Origin: Pseudomonadota bacterium
GTDB lineage: Bacteria > Pseudomonadota > Alphaproteobacteria > Acetobacterales > Acetobacteraceae
Length of the DNA: 19,435 nt
Assembly (NCBI GenBank): GCA_021808185.1
Contig: JAKBCB010000014.1
Location: 1 to 19,435 of the forward strand
Reading direction: 5' to 3'
Positions 1 through 7,726 of the stretch are shown here, in pieces; the first letter of the stretch is position 1; the number at the start of each line of letters is the position of its first letter. The notes beneath the pieces are model-generated. The model saw only the letters and a program-made list of their open reading frames with translations, was not told the origin of the DNA and did no database searches. A program made the position numbers and the translations under genes.

Positions 1-24
1 GTTCGAGTCCTTCCGGGTGCGCCA
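1..24 (+). tRNA. tRNA gene, 3' end only (possibly tRNA-Arg)
   Basis: The window opens inside a tRNA. Bases 1-9 give the T-loop signature GTTCGAGTC, followed by the 3' side of the T-stem (9-13), the 3' side of the acceptor stem (CGGGTGC, 14-20), discriminator base G73 (21) and an encoded CCA (22-24). The missing 5' end should therefore begin GCACCCG. That acceptor pattern with G73 resembles bacterial arginine tRNAs, but the anticodon is outside the window, so the identity is a guess. No clear U-rich terminator follows. Confidence 0.8.
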
Positions 25-184
25 GTTTCCCATCGAAGCGGCTAGCAACAATCGCCAAGAGCAGCGTGCTAGGCGCTCGACGCTGTCTCCTGGGTCGGTA
101 AACTCATTTGGTGGCGTGATTCGAGGATCGAGCCGATCCGGTCATGGCGCGCCTTGATCGGACCGCTCCCTCGGAGATGCACGG

Positions 185-3007
185 ATGGTGACGAAGTCGC
201 GGCACGCCGGCGATGCCGGCTTCCTGGCCAACGGCACGTCGGAACTGGAGGCCAATGCCGGTCTGGCGGCGGCCAGTCCCCCGCCAATCGCCGCCGCGCC
301 GTTCTGGGGCTTGATCGCCGGCTGGCCGTGGACCGGGGCCGCGGCCCCGGCGGTGTCCGGCGGATCGCTCTCTCCCGATACCGCCGTGCTCGACGGGGGG
401 GGCACGAGCGGCTCGGGGCTTGTCCTGAATGCCAGCACGCAGGTGACGGACGACAATTCCGATCTTGCCATGAACGGGCCGACCGCTCGGGCGACCTACG
501 GCGTGGACGGCACCGGCATCAAGATCGGCATCCTGTCGGACAGCTTCAACGCTCTTGGCGGCATGGCCACCGACATCGCCAATGGCGACCTTCCGGCGGC
601 GACGACCATTCTCCAGGACGACCCTTCCAGCGGCGGCACCGACGAGGGCCGCGCGATGGCCGATCTGGTGCATCGGGTGGCGCCGGGGGCGCAGATCTAT
701 TTCTATTCGGCCGAAGGCGGGCAATCTGCCATGGCCAGCGGCATCGCCGCGCTGGCAAACGCCGGCTGCAATATCATCATCGACGATGCCACCTATCTGA
801 ACGAGCCGTTCTACCAGGCGGGCGGCATCGTCTCGCAGGCGGTGGCGAGCGTGGTGGCGGCGGGGAAGGACTACTTCACCTCGGCCGGTAACAACGGGGC
901 GGACTATTACGAGGCCCAGTTCAACGGGATTACCTACAACCTGCCGGGGGTGGGCAGCGTGCTCGCCCACAATGTCGGCGGTGGCTCCCCGTACGAGACG
1001 GCGTATATCGCCAGCAGCGCCGGCGCGACCTTCGATCTGCAATGGACGCAGCCCTTCGCCTCGCTCGGCGGGGCCGGCAGTGGAGGGTCGAGCTACGGGA
1101 TCGGTGTGGCGGTGTATTCTGTCAGCAACGGCACGCCGACGTTCCTGTTCAAGTCGCGCAGCGGCGGGGTGGGCGCGGACCCGGTGAACGTGTTCACCGT
1201 CACCACCCCCGGCACGATCGAACTGGCGTTCTACGAGGATGCCGGCACGGTGGCTCCGGGGACGTTCAAGACCATTCTCCTGAACAGCAGCGCGAGCAAG
1301 TTCACCGGGCCGGGCGCCGGGGTGGGCAGCGGCAGCAGTTTCGGCCACAACAGCGACCCGTCCGCCAATACGGTAGGTGCGATATATTACGGCAACACGC
1401 CGGCCTTCGGCGTTGCCACGCCCGTGCAGGAGAGTTTTTCCTCCTATGGCGGCGGAAAATACTACTACGATGCGAACGGGAACCTGCTCGCCACGCCACA
1501 GAGCCTCGCCGGCCCGACACTGTCGGCCCCCGACGGCTCCGTCACCAGCGTGTTCAACCCGTTCTTTGGCACATCCGCGGCCGCGCCCGACGCTGCCGCG
1601 GTCGGCGCGCTGATGTTGCAGGAGGACTCGCGCCTGACGACGGCGCAGGTCTCCTACCTGCTGCAATCCACCGCCGTTGCGACCGGCCATACCGTCAACG
1701 GCGGCGCCGGGCTCGTCGATGCCAACGCCGCCGTGGGGGGCGCGCATACCGCCATCACCACGCCGATCTTCACCGGCCAGGGCGGCAGCCTGCTGTGGTC
1801 CGTCGCCGCCAACTGGTCGGACAACAGCGCGCCGGCGGGCGCGGTGACGATCAGCAACGGCATCGGGCTGTTCACGTCCAGCTACACGGTCACCGACGAC
1901 GTGACCTCCGCCAGCATTTCGCAACTGACGCTGGGCGGGGTCGGCGGCGCCACGCCTTTGCTGTCGATCGGCGCGGGCAATGCGCTGGCCGCCGGCAGCG
2001 TGTCGATCGGCCTCGGCACGCTCGACGTTGCCGGATCGCTTACCGCCAGCGGTGCGCTGACCCAGGCAGCCCAGCAAGCGCTCGCCGAGATCGAGCAGCA
2101 TGGCCGCCTGTCCATCGGCACCGACCTGGGGGTGACGACCCGCTTCGTCGGCGTGGGCGGCAACCTGACGCTGACCACCACCAATGCGTCCGATCTGCTC
2201 ACCGGCCAGACCGGCACGATCGACGGCTTCGCCGCTGGCGACACGCTGGACCTCGCCGGGCTGACCTATGCGGCAACGGATCACATCACCTCGGACGGCA
2301 CATTCGCCTATGTCAGGGATTCGGGCGGCACGCTGCTCGCGCAGCTCAATCTGCCGGGCAGCTTCCCCAACCTGTCCCTCGCGCCGGACCTTGCGGCGGG
2401 CAGCGGCACGCTGATCGTGACCTGCTTTCTGGAAGGCACCCGCGTCGCGACCCCCTGCGGCGAACGCGCGGTAGAGGATCTGCGCGCGGGCGATCTGGTG
2501 CTGACGGCGGAGGGCGCGGCGCTGCCGGTGCGCTTCATCGGCGTGCAAACCGTCGCGACCCGCTTCGCCGATCCGCTGCGGGTGCTGCCGATCCGGGTGC
2601 GCGCGGGCGCGCTGGCGGCGAACACGCCGCGCCGCGATCTGCTGCTTTCCCCGGGCCACGCGCTGCTGCTCGATGGGTTGCTGATCCAGGTGGGCGCGCT
2701 GGTGAACGGCGGCAGCATCGCGCAGGTCGCCGCGATGCCGGAGACGTTCCGCTACTACCATGTCGAATTGCCCACCCATGCCGCGATCCTGGCCGAGGGG
2801 GCACCTGCGGAAAGCTTCCTCGACGGGCTTGAGGATCTCGGTTTCGACAACGCGCGCGACCGCGCGCTTGCCGCAGGCGAGGCGCCGACGCGGGAAATGG
2901 CCTGCCCGCGCGTGAAAAGCGCGCGGCAGGTGCCGCCGGCGATCCGCGCGCGGCTGGCGGCGCGGGCGGCGAGGCTCGGCTTGATCCCGGCCCGCATCGC
3001 CGCGTGA
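185..3007 (+). CDS. Subtilase-like protease with Glu in place of catalytic His, fused to a C-terminal Hint domain
   Basis: This is a 940-residue protein, probably exported or surface-located. Residues about 105-515 resemble the subtilase/sedolisin fold. The Asp motif is IGILSDS (D119), the Ser motif is FFGTSAAAP (S464), and SAGNNG (N236) fits the oxyanion-hole Asn. Where subtilisins have HGT, this protein has TDEGRAMADLVH, so Glu154 takes the place of the catalytic His, as in the Glu-Asp-Ser triad of sedolisins. Residues about 520-740 are Gly/Ala/Thr-rich with an AANWS motif and an IDGFAAGDTLDLAGL segment, typical of bacterial surface proteins. A Hint domain starts at Cys747 (CFLEGTRVAT) and continues through SPGHALLLDG to YYHVELPTHAAILAEG. 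Hint domains catalyse self-cleavage or self-ligation in inteins and hedgehog proteins. No classical signal peptide is seen. The start at 185 has GGAG eight bases upstream. The natural substrate is unknown. Confidence 0.85.
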   Translation: MVTKSRHAGDAGFLANGTSELEANAGLAAASPPPIAAAPFWGLIAGWPWTGAAAPAVSGGSLSPDTAVLDGGGTSGSGLVLNASTQVTDDNSDLAMNGPTARATYGVDGTGIKIGILSDSFNALGGMATDIANGDLPAATTILQDDPSSGGTDEGRAMADLVHRVAPGAQIYFYSAEGGQSAMASGIAALANAGCNIIIDDATYLNEPFYQAGGIVSQAVASVVAAGKDYFTSAGNNGADYYEAQFNGITYNLPGVGSVLAHNVGGGSPYETAYIASSAGATFDLQWTQPFASLGGAGSGGSSYGIGVAVYSVSNGTPTFLFKSRSGGVGADPVNVFTVTTPGTIELAFYEDAGTVAPGTFKTILLNSSASKFTGPGAGVGSGSSFGHNSDPSANTVGAIYYGNTPAFGVATPVQESFSSYGGGKYYYDANGNLLATPQSLAGPTLSAPDGSVTSVFNPFFGTSAAAPDAAAVGALMLQEDSRLTTAQVSYLLQSTAVATGHTVNGGAGLVDANAAVGGAHTAITTPIFTGQGGSLLWSVAANWSDNSAPAGAVTISNGIGLFTSSYTVTDDVTSASISQLTLGGVGGATPLLSIGAGNALAAGSVSIGLGTLDVAGSLTASGALTQAAQQALAEIEQHGRLSIGTDLGVTTRFVGVGGNLTLTTTNASDLLTGQTGTIDGFAAGDTLDLAGLTYAATDHITSDGTFAYVRDSGGTLLAQLNLPGSFPNLSLAPDLAAGSGTLIVTCFLEGTRVATPCGERAVEDLRAGDLVLTAEGAALPVRFIGVQTVATRFADPLRVLPIRVRAGALAANTPRRDLLLSPGHALLLDGLLIQVGALVNGGSIAQVAAMPETFRYYHVELPTHAAILAEGAPAESFLDGLEDLGFDNARDRALAAGEAPTREMACPRVKSARQVPPAIRARLAARAARLGLIPARIAA

Positions 3008-3354
3008 TCCAGGCGTGGCGGTTTGCCGGATTGTCCTGATCGCCGTCACTGTCTGTCGTGAAACCGGACGCAGCGGGGCAGCCGCAGCCCCGGCGGTGGC
3101 GGTTCGCCACGGCGGACAGGCTGGCACATGGCTTGCGACCTTGACTCTGCCGGCCGCCGATGGCGTTCACGAACGCGTGATCGTCACCGCCGTGGCGTGC
3201 AGCCGTCAACTTGGAGCCCATCTCAGGAATATGGAAACGATTTGGCGGTGGCCTTGCGGCCGGCGTGTCGGCCGTGTGACGCCGCCGGCCTCCTCGACTA
3301 CCCGCGTTCGTATGGTGGGCTGCCGGCACGGCCGCGCGCGCGGGTGAGGGTCGC
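3008..3354. other. Intergenic region upstream of the efflux operon
   Basis: This 347-base gap holds no convincing gene; open frames here lack a good start and family resemblance. It must contain the promoter of the efflux operon, but no clear -35/-10 pair could be picked out. Visible structure includes a perfect 14-base inverted repeat at 3163-3176, a small hairpin GTGGCG-GTT-CGCCAC at 3096-3110 with no T-run (a weak candidate end for the upstream gene), and a second inverted repeat CGGCGT...ACGCCG at 3261-3284. Confidence 0.6.
3163..3176. promoter_or_regulatory. Inverted repeat GCGTTC-AC-GAACGC, possible operator
   Basis: Two perfect 6-base arms are separated by two bases, about 180 bases before the adaptor start. 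One further GCGTTCG half-site lies at 3304-3310. The symmetry and position suit a dimeric repressor, but short palindromes arise by chance in GC-rich DNA, so this is only a candidate. Confidence 0.25.
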
Positions 3355-4602
3355 ATGGACGAACACGTGATCCACCCCGAAACGGCCAAGGCGCCGGTGC
3401 CCCCCCGCGATGCGCCGCCAGCCCCGGCGCGGACACGGCGTGGGGGCTGGCTGGGCTGGCTGCTGCTCGCGGCCCTGATCGGCGCCGGCGGCGTCGCCTG
3501 GTACCAGTTCCGCGCCCCCGCCCCGGTGCCGGGCAAGGCGGCGACCCAGGCCCCGCCGCAGCCGGTCGGCGTTGCCACCGTGACCCAGGGCGACATCCGC
3601 GTCGTGCTCGACGGGCTCGGCGCCGTCTCGCCGCTGGCGACGGTGACGGTAAAGACGCAGATCGCGGGCCAGTTGCAGCGGATCGCCTTCCAGGAAGGCC
3701 AGATGGTCAAGCAGGGCGACTTCCTGGCGCAGATCGATCCGCGCCCGTACCAGGCGGCGCTGGCGCAGTTCCAGGGGCAACTGGCGCACGATCAGGCGCT
3801 GCTGCGGCAGTCGCAGGTCGATCTGGCGCGCTATCAGACCTTGCTGAAACAGGACTCGATCGCGCGCCAGCAGGCCGAGGATCAGATCTATCTGGTTCAG
3901 CAATACCAGGGCCAGATCATCGCCGATCAGGCGCAGATCGACACGCAGAAGCTGAACATCGCCTATTGCCACATCGTCGCTCCGGTCACCGGGCGGGTCG
4001 GGCTGCGATTGGTGGACGAGGGCAACTTCGTCCAGCCCAGCGATGCGACCGGGCTTGTCGTGCTGACGCAGCTACAGCCGATCTCCGTGGTGTTCGCGCT
4101 GCCGGAGGACGATCTGCCGCTGGTGCTGACGCATTTCCGCGCGGGCGAGACGCTGCCTGTCGTCGCCTACGACCGGGCGAATCAGGCCCGGCTTGCCACC
4201 GGCGTGCTGGGTACGATCGACAATCAGGTCGATACCACGACCGGGATGTTCAAGCTGCGCGCGATGTTCGACAACGCCGATGAAGGGCTGTTCCCGAACC
4301 AGTTCGTCAATGCCCGCCTGCTTGCCGAGACGCTGCACGGCGTGGTGACGGTGCCGGTGGCCGCGATCCAGCGCGGCGCGCCGGGGATCTTCGTGTATCT
4401 GGTCAATGCCGACAACACCGTCTCCGTGCGCACGGTCACGCTTGGGCCGACCGATGGCGACAAGGTGCAGGTGGCCAGCGGCCTCGCGGTGGGTGAGACG
4501 GTGGTGGTGGATGGCACGGACCGGCTGCGCGACGGCGCGCGCGTGAGCATCCCGGCGGCACCGGCGCGGCGCGGCCAGCCGCAATCGCCGTCCAAGCCAT
4601 GA
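3355..4602 (+). CDS. mdtA: RND efflux periplasmic adaptor, MdtA type
   Basis: This is a 415-residue membrane fusion protein that links an inner-membrane RND pump to an outer-membrane channel. A short cytoplasmic N-terminus rich in Pro and Ala is followed by one membrane anchor (about 31-50). Next come the first half of the lipoyl-like domain (about 95-130, GQMVKQGDFLAQIDPRPY), an alpha-helical hairpin rich in Gln and Ala (about 132-205), and the second lipoyl half with the family motif APVTGRVGLRLVDEGNFV. Beta-barrel and membrane-proximal domains follow, including VPVAAIQRG. The length matches E. coli MdtA (415). A GAGGG sequence lies just upstream of the ATG. It is the first gene of a four-gene operon, 19 bases before the first permease gene. 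The family is certain. The MdtA subtype rests on its two-permease MdtBC context. Confidence 0.95.
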   Translation: MDEHVIHPETAKAPVPPRDAPPAPARTRRGGWLGWLLLAALIGAGGVAWYQFRAPAPVPGKAATQAPPQPVGVATVTQGDIRVVLDGLGAVSPLATVTVKTQIAGQLQRIAFQEGQMVKQGDFLAQIDPRPYQAALAQFQGQLAHDQALLRQSQVDLARYQTLLKQDSIARQQAEDQIYLVQQYQGQIIADQAQIDTQKLNIAYCHIVAPVTGRVGLRLVDEGNFVQPSDATGLVVLTQLQPISVVFALPEDDLPLVLTHFRAGETLPVVAYDRANQARLATGVLGTIDNQVDTTTGMFKLRAMFDNADEGLFPNQFVNARLLAETLHGVVTVPVAAIQRGAPGIFVYLVNADNTVSVRTVTLGPTDGDKVQVASGLAVGETVVVDGTDRLRDGARVSIPAAPARRGQPQSPSKP

Positions 4603-4603
4603 T

Positions 4604-4618
4604 CGCGCCGGCGGCGCG
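4604..4618 (+). repeat. Hairpin between mdtA and mdtB
   Basis: The arms CGCGCC and GGCGCG with a GGC loop fill the gap between the mdtA stop (4600-4602) and the mdtB ATG (4622). They cover the stretch where a Shine-Dalgarno sequence would be, and no AGGAG-like motif is visible. This could tune mdtB translation or couple it to mdtA translation; it may also be chance in GC-rich DNA. Confidence 0.3.
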
Positions 4619-4621
4619 GCC

Positions 4622-7600
4622 ATGAACCCCTCGCGCCTGTTCATCCTGCGTCCAGTCGGCACGTCGCTGCTGATGCTGGCGATCCTGCTTGCCGGGGCGG
4701 TGGCCTACGCCTTCCTGCCGCTCTCGGCATTGCCGGAGGTGGATTACCCCACCATCCAGGTGCAGACCTTCTATCCCGGCGCCAGCCCCGAGGTGATGAC
4801 ATCCGCGGTCACCGCGCCGCTGGAGCGCCAGTTCGGCCAGATGCCGGGGCTGAACGAGATGGCCTCGACAAGCTCGGCCGGGGCGTCCGTGATTACGCTG
4901 CAATTCAGCCTGTCGTTGGACATCGATATTGCCGAGCAGGAGGTGCAGGCGGCGATCAACGCCGCCGGCAACCTGCTGCCGAGCGACCTGCCGGCGCCGC
5001 CGATTTACGCCAAGGTGAACCCGGCGGACGCGCCGATCATGACGCTCGCGGTGACATCGAAAACGCTCGCGCTGACCGAGGTGGAGGATCTGAGCGAGAC
5101 CCGGCTGGGCCAGAAGATTTCGCAACTTCCCGGCGTGGGGCTGGTCAGTTTCAGTGGCGGCCAGCGGCCTGCGGTGCGCATCCGCGTCAGGCCGCAGGCG
5201 CTGGCCGCGTACGGGCTGAACATCGACGATGTGCGTACCACGGTCGCCAACCTCAACGTCAACATCCCCAAGGGCAATTTCGACGGGCCGACGCAGGCAT
5301 CGACCATCAACGCCAACGATCAGATCCCCAGCGCGGACGGCTATCGCGACATTGTGTTGGCCTATCGCAACGGCGCGCCGGTGCGGCTGTCCGACGTGGC
5401 GGACATCGTCGCGGGGGCGGAGAACAGCAAGCTCGGTGCCTGGGTGAACAAGACGCCCGCGATCATCGTCAATATCCAGCGCCAGCCGGGGGCCAATGTC
5501 ATCCAGGTGGTCAACCGCATCAAGGCGCTGCTGCCGCGGATCGAGGCCGGCTTGCCCCAGGCGCTACAGATCGAGGTCATCAGCGACCGCACCACCACCA
5601 TCCGCGCCTCGGTCGCGGACGTGGAGTTCGAGCTGGCATTGGCGGTCGGGCTGGTGGTGCTGGTGATCTTCCTGTTCCTGCGCAACCTGCCGGCGACGAT
5701 CATCCCCAGCCTTTCGGTGCCGCTCTCGCTGGTCGGCACGCTGGGCGTGATGTACCTGCTCGGCTTCAGCCTGGACAATCTCTCGCTGATGGCGCTGACC
5801 ATCTCCACCGGCTTCGTGGTGGATGATGCCATCGTGATGATCGAGAACATCTCCCGCTATGTGGAGGCGGGCGAGAAGCCGCTGCAAGCGGCGCTGACCG
5901 GGGCGGCGCAGATCGGTTTCACCATCATCTCGCTGACCGTCTCGCTGATCGCGGTGCTGATCCCGCTGCTGTTCATGGGCGATGTGGTGGGGCGGCTGTT
6001 CCACGAATTCGCCCTCACGCTCGCCGTCACCATCGTCATCTCCGCCGTGGTGGCGCTGACGCTGGTGCCGATGATGTGCGCCAAGCTGGTGCGCCACCGG
6101 CCGGAGGCGGAGCGCGGGCGCCTCGACCTCGCGGCCGAGCGCGGGTTCGAGTGGACGATCCGCCAGTACGGTCGCGCGCTGAACTGGGTGCTGGACCGCC
6201 AGGGCCTGACGCTGCTCGTCGCCGTCGGCACGCTGGCGCTGACGCTCGTGCTGTATGTTCAGATTCCGAAAGGCTTCTTCCCGGTGCAGGACACCGGCGA
6301 GATCCAGGGCATTTCCGAGACCGCGCAAAGCATCTCCTACGGCGCCATGGCACGGCGGCAGGAAGCGCTGGCGGCGGCGATCCTGAAGGACCCGGACGTG
6401 GTCGGGCTGAGTTCGTTTATCGGCGTGGATGGCGCCAACACCTCGCTGAACAGCGGCCGTTTCCTGATCGTGCTGAAACCGCACGACGAGCGCAGCGCGA
6501 CCGCCGGCGAGATCGTCCGCCGGCTGCAACAGGAAGTCGCGGGCGTCACCGACATCCGGCTGTACATGCAGCCGGTGCAGGATCTCACGATCGAATCCAC
6601 CGTCAGTCGCACGCAATACCAGTTCGTGCTGGAGGACGCCAACCCGACGGAATTTCAGTCCTGGGTGCCGAAACTGATCGAACGACTGAACGCGCAGCCT
6701 GAACTCGTGGACGTGGCCAGCGACCTGCAACAGCAGGGCCAGCAGGTGATGCTGACCATCGACCGCGCGACCGCAAGCCGCTTTGGCATCACCCCGGCCA
6801 CGGTGGACAACGCGCTGTACGATTCCTTCGGTCAGCGCATCATCTCGACGATCTACACCCAGTCCAACCAGTACCGCGTGATCCTGGAGGCGGACCCCTC
6901 GATCCAGAATTCCCTCGCCGGGCTCTCGCAGATGTACCTGCCGAGCGCGCTGTCGCCGAACGGGCAGGTGCCGCTGAGTGCCGTGGTGAAGCTGGAGCAG
7001 CGCACGGGGCCGCTGCAAATCTCGCATTTCGGCCAATTCCCTTCGACGCTGGTCTCGTTCAACCTCGCGCCCGGCGCCTCGCTGGGGGCCGCGGTCGCGG
7101 CGATCCGCCAGGCGGAGGTGGATATCGGCCTGCCGGACAGTTTCACCACCGCGTTCCAGGGTGCCGCTTCGGCGTTCCAGTCCTCGCTGACCAACGAGGC
7201 GCTGCTGCTGCTGGCGGCGGTGGCGACGATGTACATCGTGCTCGGCGTGCTGTACGAAAGCTTCGTTCACCCGGTGACGATTCTCTCGACGCTGCCTTCG
7301 GCCGGCCTCGGCGCGCTGCTGGCGCTGATGGTGGCGGGGAACGATCTCGATGTGATCGGCATTATCGGCATCATCCTGCTGATCGGCATCGTCAAGAAGA
7401 ACGCGATCATGATGATCGACTTCGCGATTGAGGCTGAGCGGGTCGAGGGCAAGCCGCCGCGCGAGGCGATCTTCCAGGCGTGCATGCTGCGCTTCCGCCC
7501 GATCATGATGACCACGATGGCCGCCCTGCTGGGCGCGCTGCCGCTGATGCTCGGCACCGGCACCGGCTCGGAACTGCGCCGCCCGCTCGGCATCGCCATC

Positions 7601-7726
7601 GTCGGCGGGCTGGTTGTCAGCCAGGTGCTGACGCTGTTCACGACGCCGGTGATCTACCTCGCGTTCGATCGGCTGGCGCTGCGCCTGTCCGGCCGGCGTG
7701 CAGCTGGCGGTGAGGCGCGGCCGTGA
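4622..7726 (+). CDS. mdtB: RND multidrug efflux permease, MdtB type
   Basis: This is a 1034-residue inner-membrane proton/drug antiporter of the HAE-1 RND family, normal length. The N-terminal membrane helix (about 12-30) leads into a porter domain with the usual PLSALPEVDYPTIQV and YPGASPEV motifs. TM2-TM6 follow, with the TM4 proton-relay pair in FVVDDAIVMIEN (D401, D402). The second porter half begins after IPKGFFPVQDTG, and TM10 carries GIVKKNAIMMIDF with the conserved relay Lys (K926). The C-terminal tail is short. In E. coli, MdtB and MdtC form a mixed B2C trimer, and the presence of a second distinct permease directly downstream supports the same here. The stop overlaps the next start by four bases (GTGA), which indicates translational coupling. 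No strong ribosome-binding site is visible before its ATG. Confidence 0.95.
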   Translation: MNPSRLFILRPVGTSLLMLAILLAGAVAYAFLPLSALPEVDYPTIQVQTFYPGASPEVMTSAVTAPLERQFGQMPGLNEMASTSSAGASVITLQFSLSLDIDIAEQEVQAAINAAGNLLPSDLPAPPIYAKVNPADAPIMTLAVTSKTLALTEVEDLSETRLGQKISQLPGVGLVSFSGGQRPAVRIRVRPQALAAYGLNIDDVRTTVANLNVNIPKGNFDGPTQASTINANDQIPSADGYRDIVLAYRNGAPVRLSDVADIVAGAENSKLGAWVNKTPAIIVNIQRQPGANVIQVVNRIKALLPRIEAGLPQALQIEVISDRTTTIRASVADVEFELALAVGLVVLVIFLFLRNLPATIIPSLSVPLSLVGTLGVMYLLGFSLDNLSLMALTISTGFVVDDAIVMIENISRYVEAGEKPLQAALTGAAQIGFTIISLTVSLIAVLIPLLFMGDVVGRLFHEFALTLAVTIVISAVVALTLVPMMCAKLVRHRPEAERGRLDLAAERGFEWTIRQYGRALNWVLDRQGLTLLVAVGTLALTLVLYVQIPKGFFPVQDTGEIQGISETAQSISYGAMARRQEALAAAILKDPDVVGLSSFIGVDGANTSLNSGRFLIVLKPHDERSATAGEIVRRLQQEVAGVTDIRLYMQPVQDLTIESTVSRTQYQFVLEDANPTEFQSWVPKLIERLNAQPELVDVASDLQQQGQQVMLTIDRATASRFGITPATVDNALYDSFGQRIISTIYTQSNQYRVILEADPSIQNSLAGLSQMYLPSALSPNGQVPLSAVVKLEQRTGPLQISHFGQFPSTLVSFNLAPGASLGAAVAAIRQAEVDIGLPDSFTTAFQGAASAFQSSLTNEALLLLAAVATMYIVLGVLYESFVHPVTILSTLPSAGLGALLALMVAGNDLDVIGIIGIILLIGIVKKNAIMMIDFAIEAERVEGKPPREAIFQACMLRFRPIMMTTMAALLGALPLMLGTGTGSELRRPLGIAIVGGLVVSQVLTLFTTPVIYLAFDRLALRLSGRRAAGGEARP

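Noticed and set aside
62..85. Inverted repeat CAGCGT...ACGCTG after the tRNA end
   Set aside because: It has a six-base stem, a long loop and no T-run; too weak to call a terminator.
104..3127. 1007-residue open frame on the minus strand, opposite the protease gene
   Set aside because: It is a long antisense frame caused by GC-rich codon bias; it is Arg/Gly/Ala-rich, with no domain motif and no ribosome-binding site.
3015..3347. 110-residue open frame before mdtA
   Set aside because: It has weak start context and no similarity that I recognise; the sequence behaves like a regulatory gap. A real small gene cannot be fully excluded.
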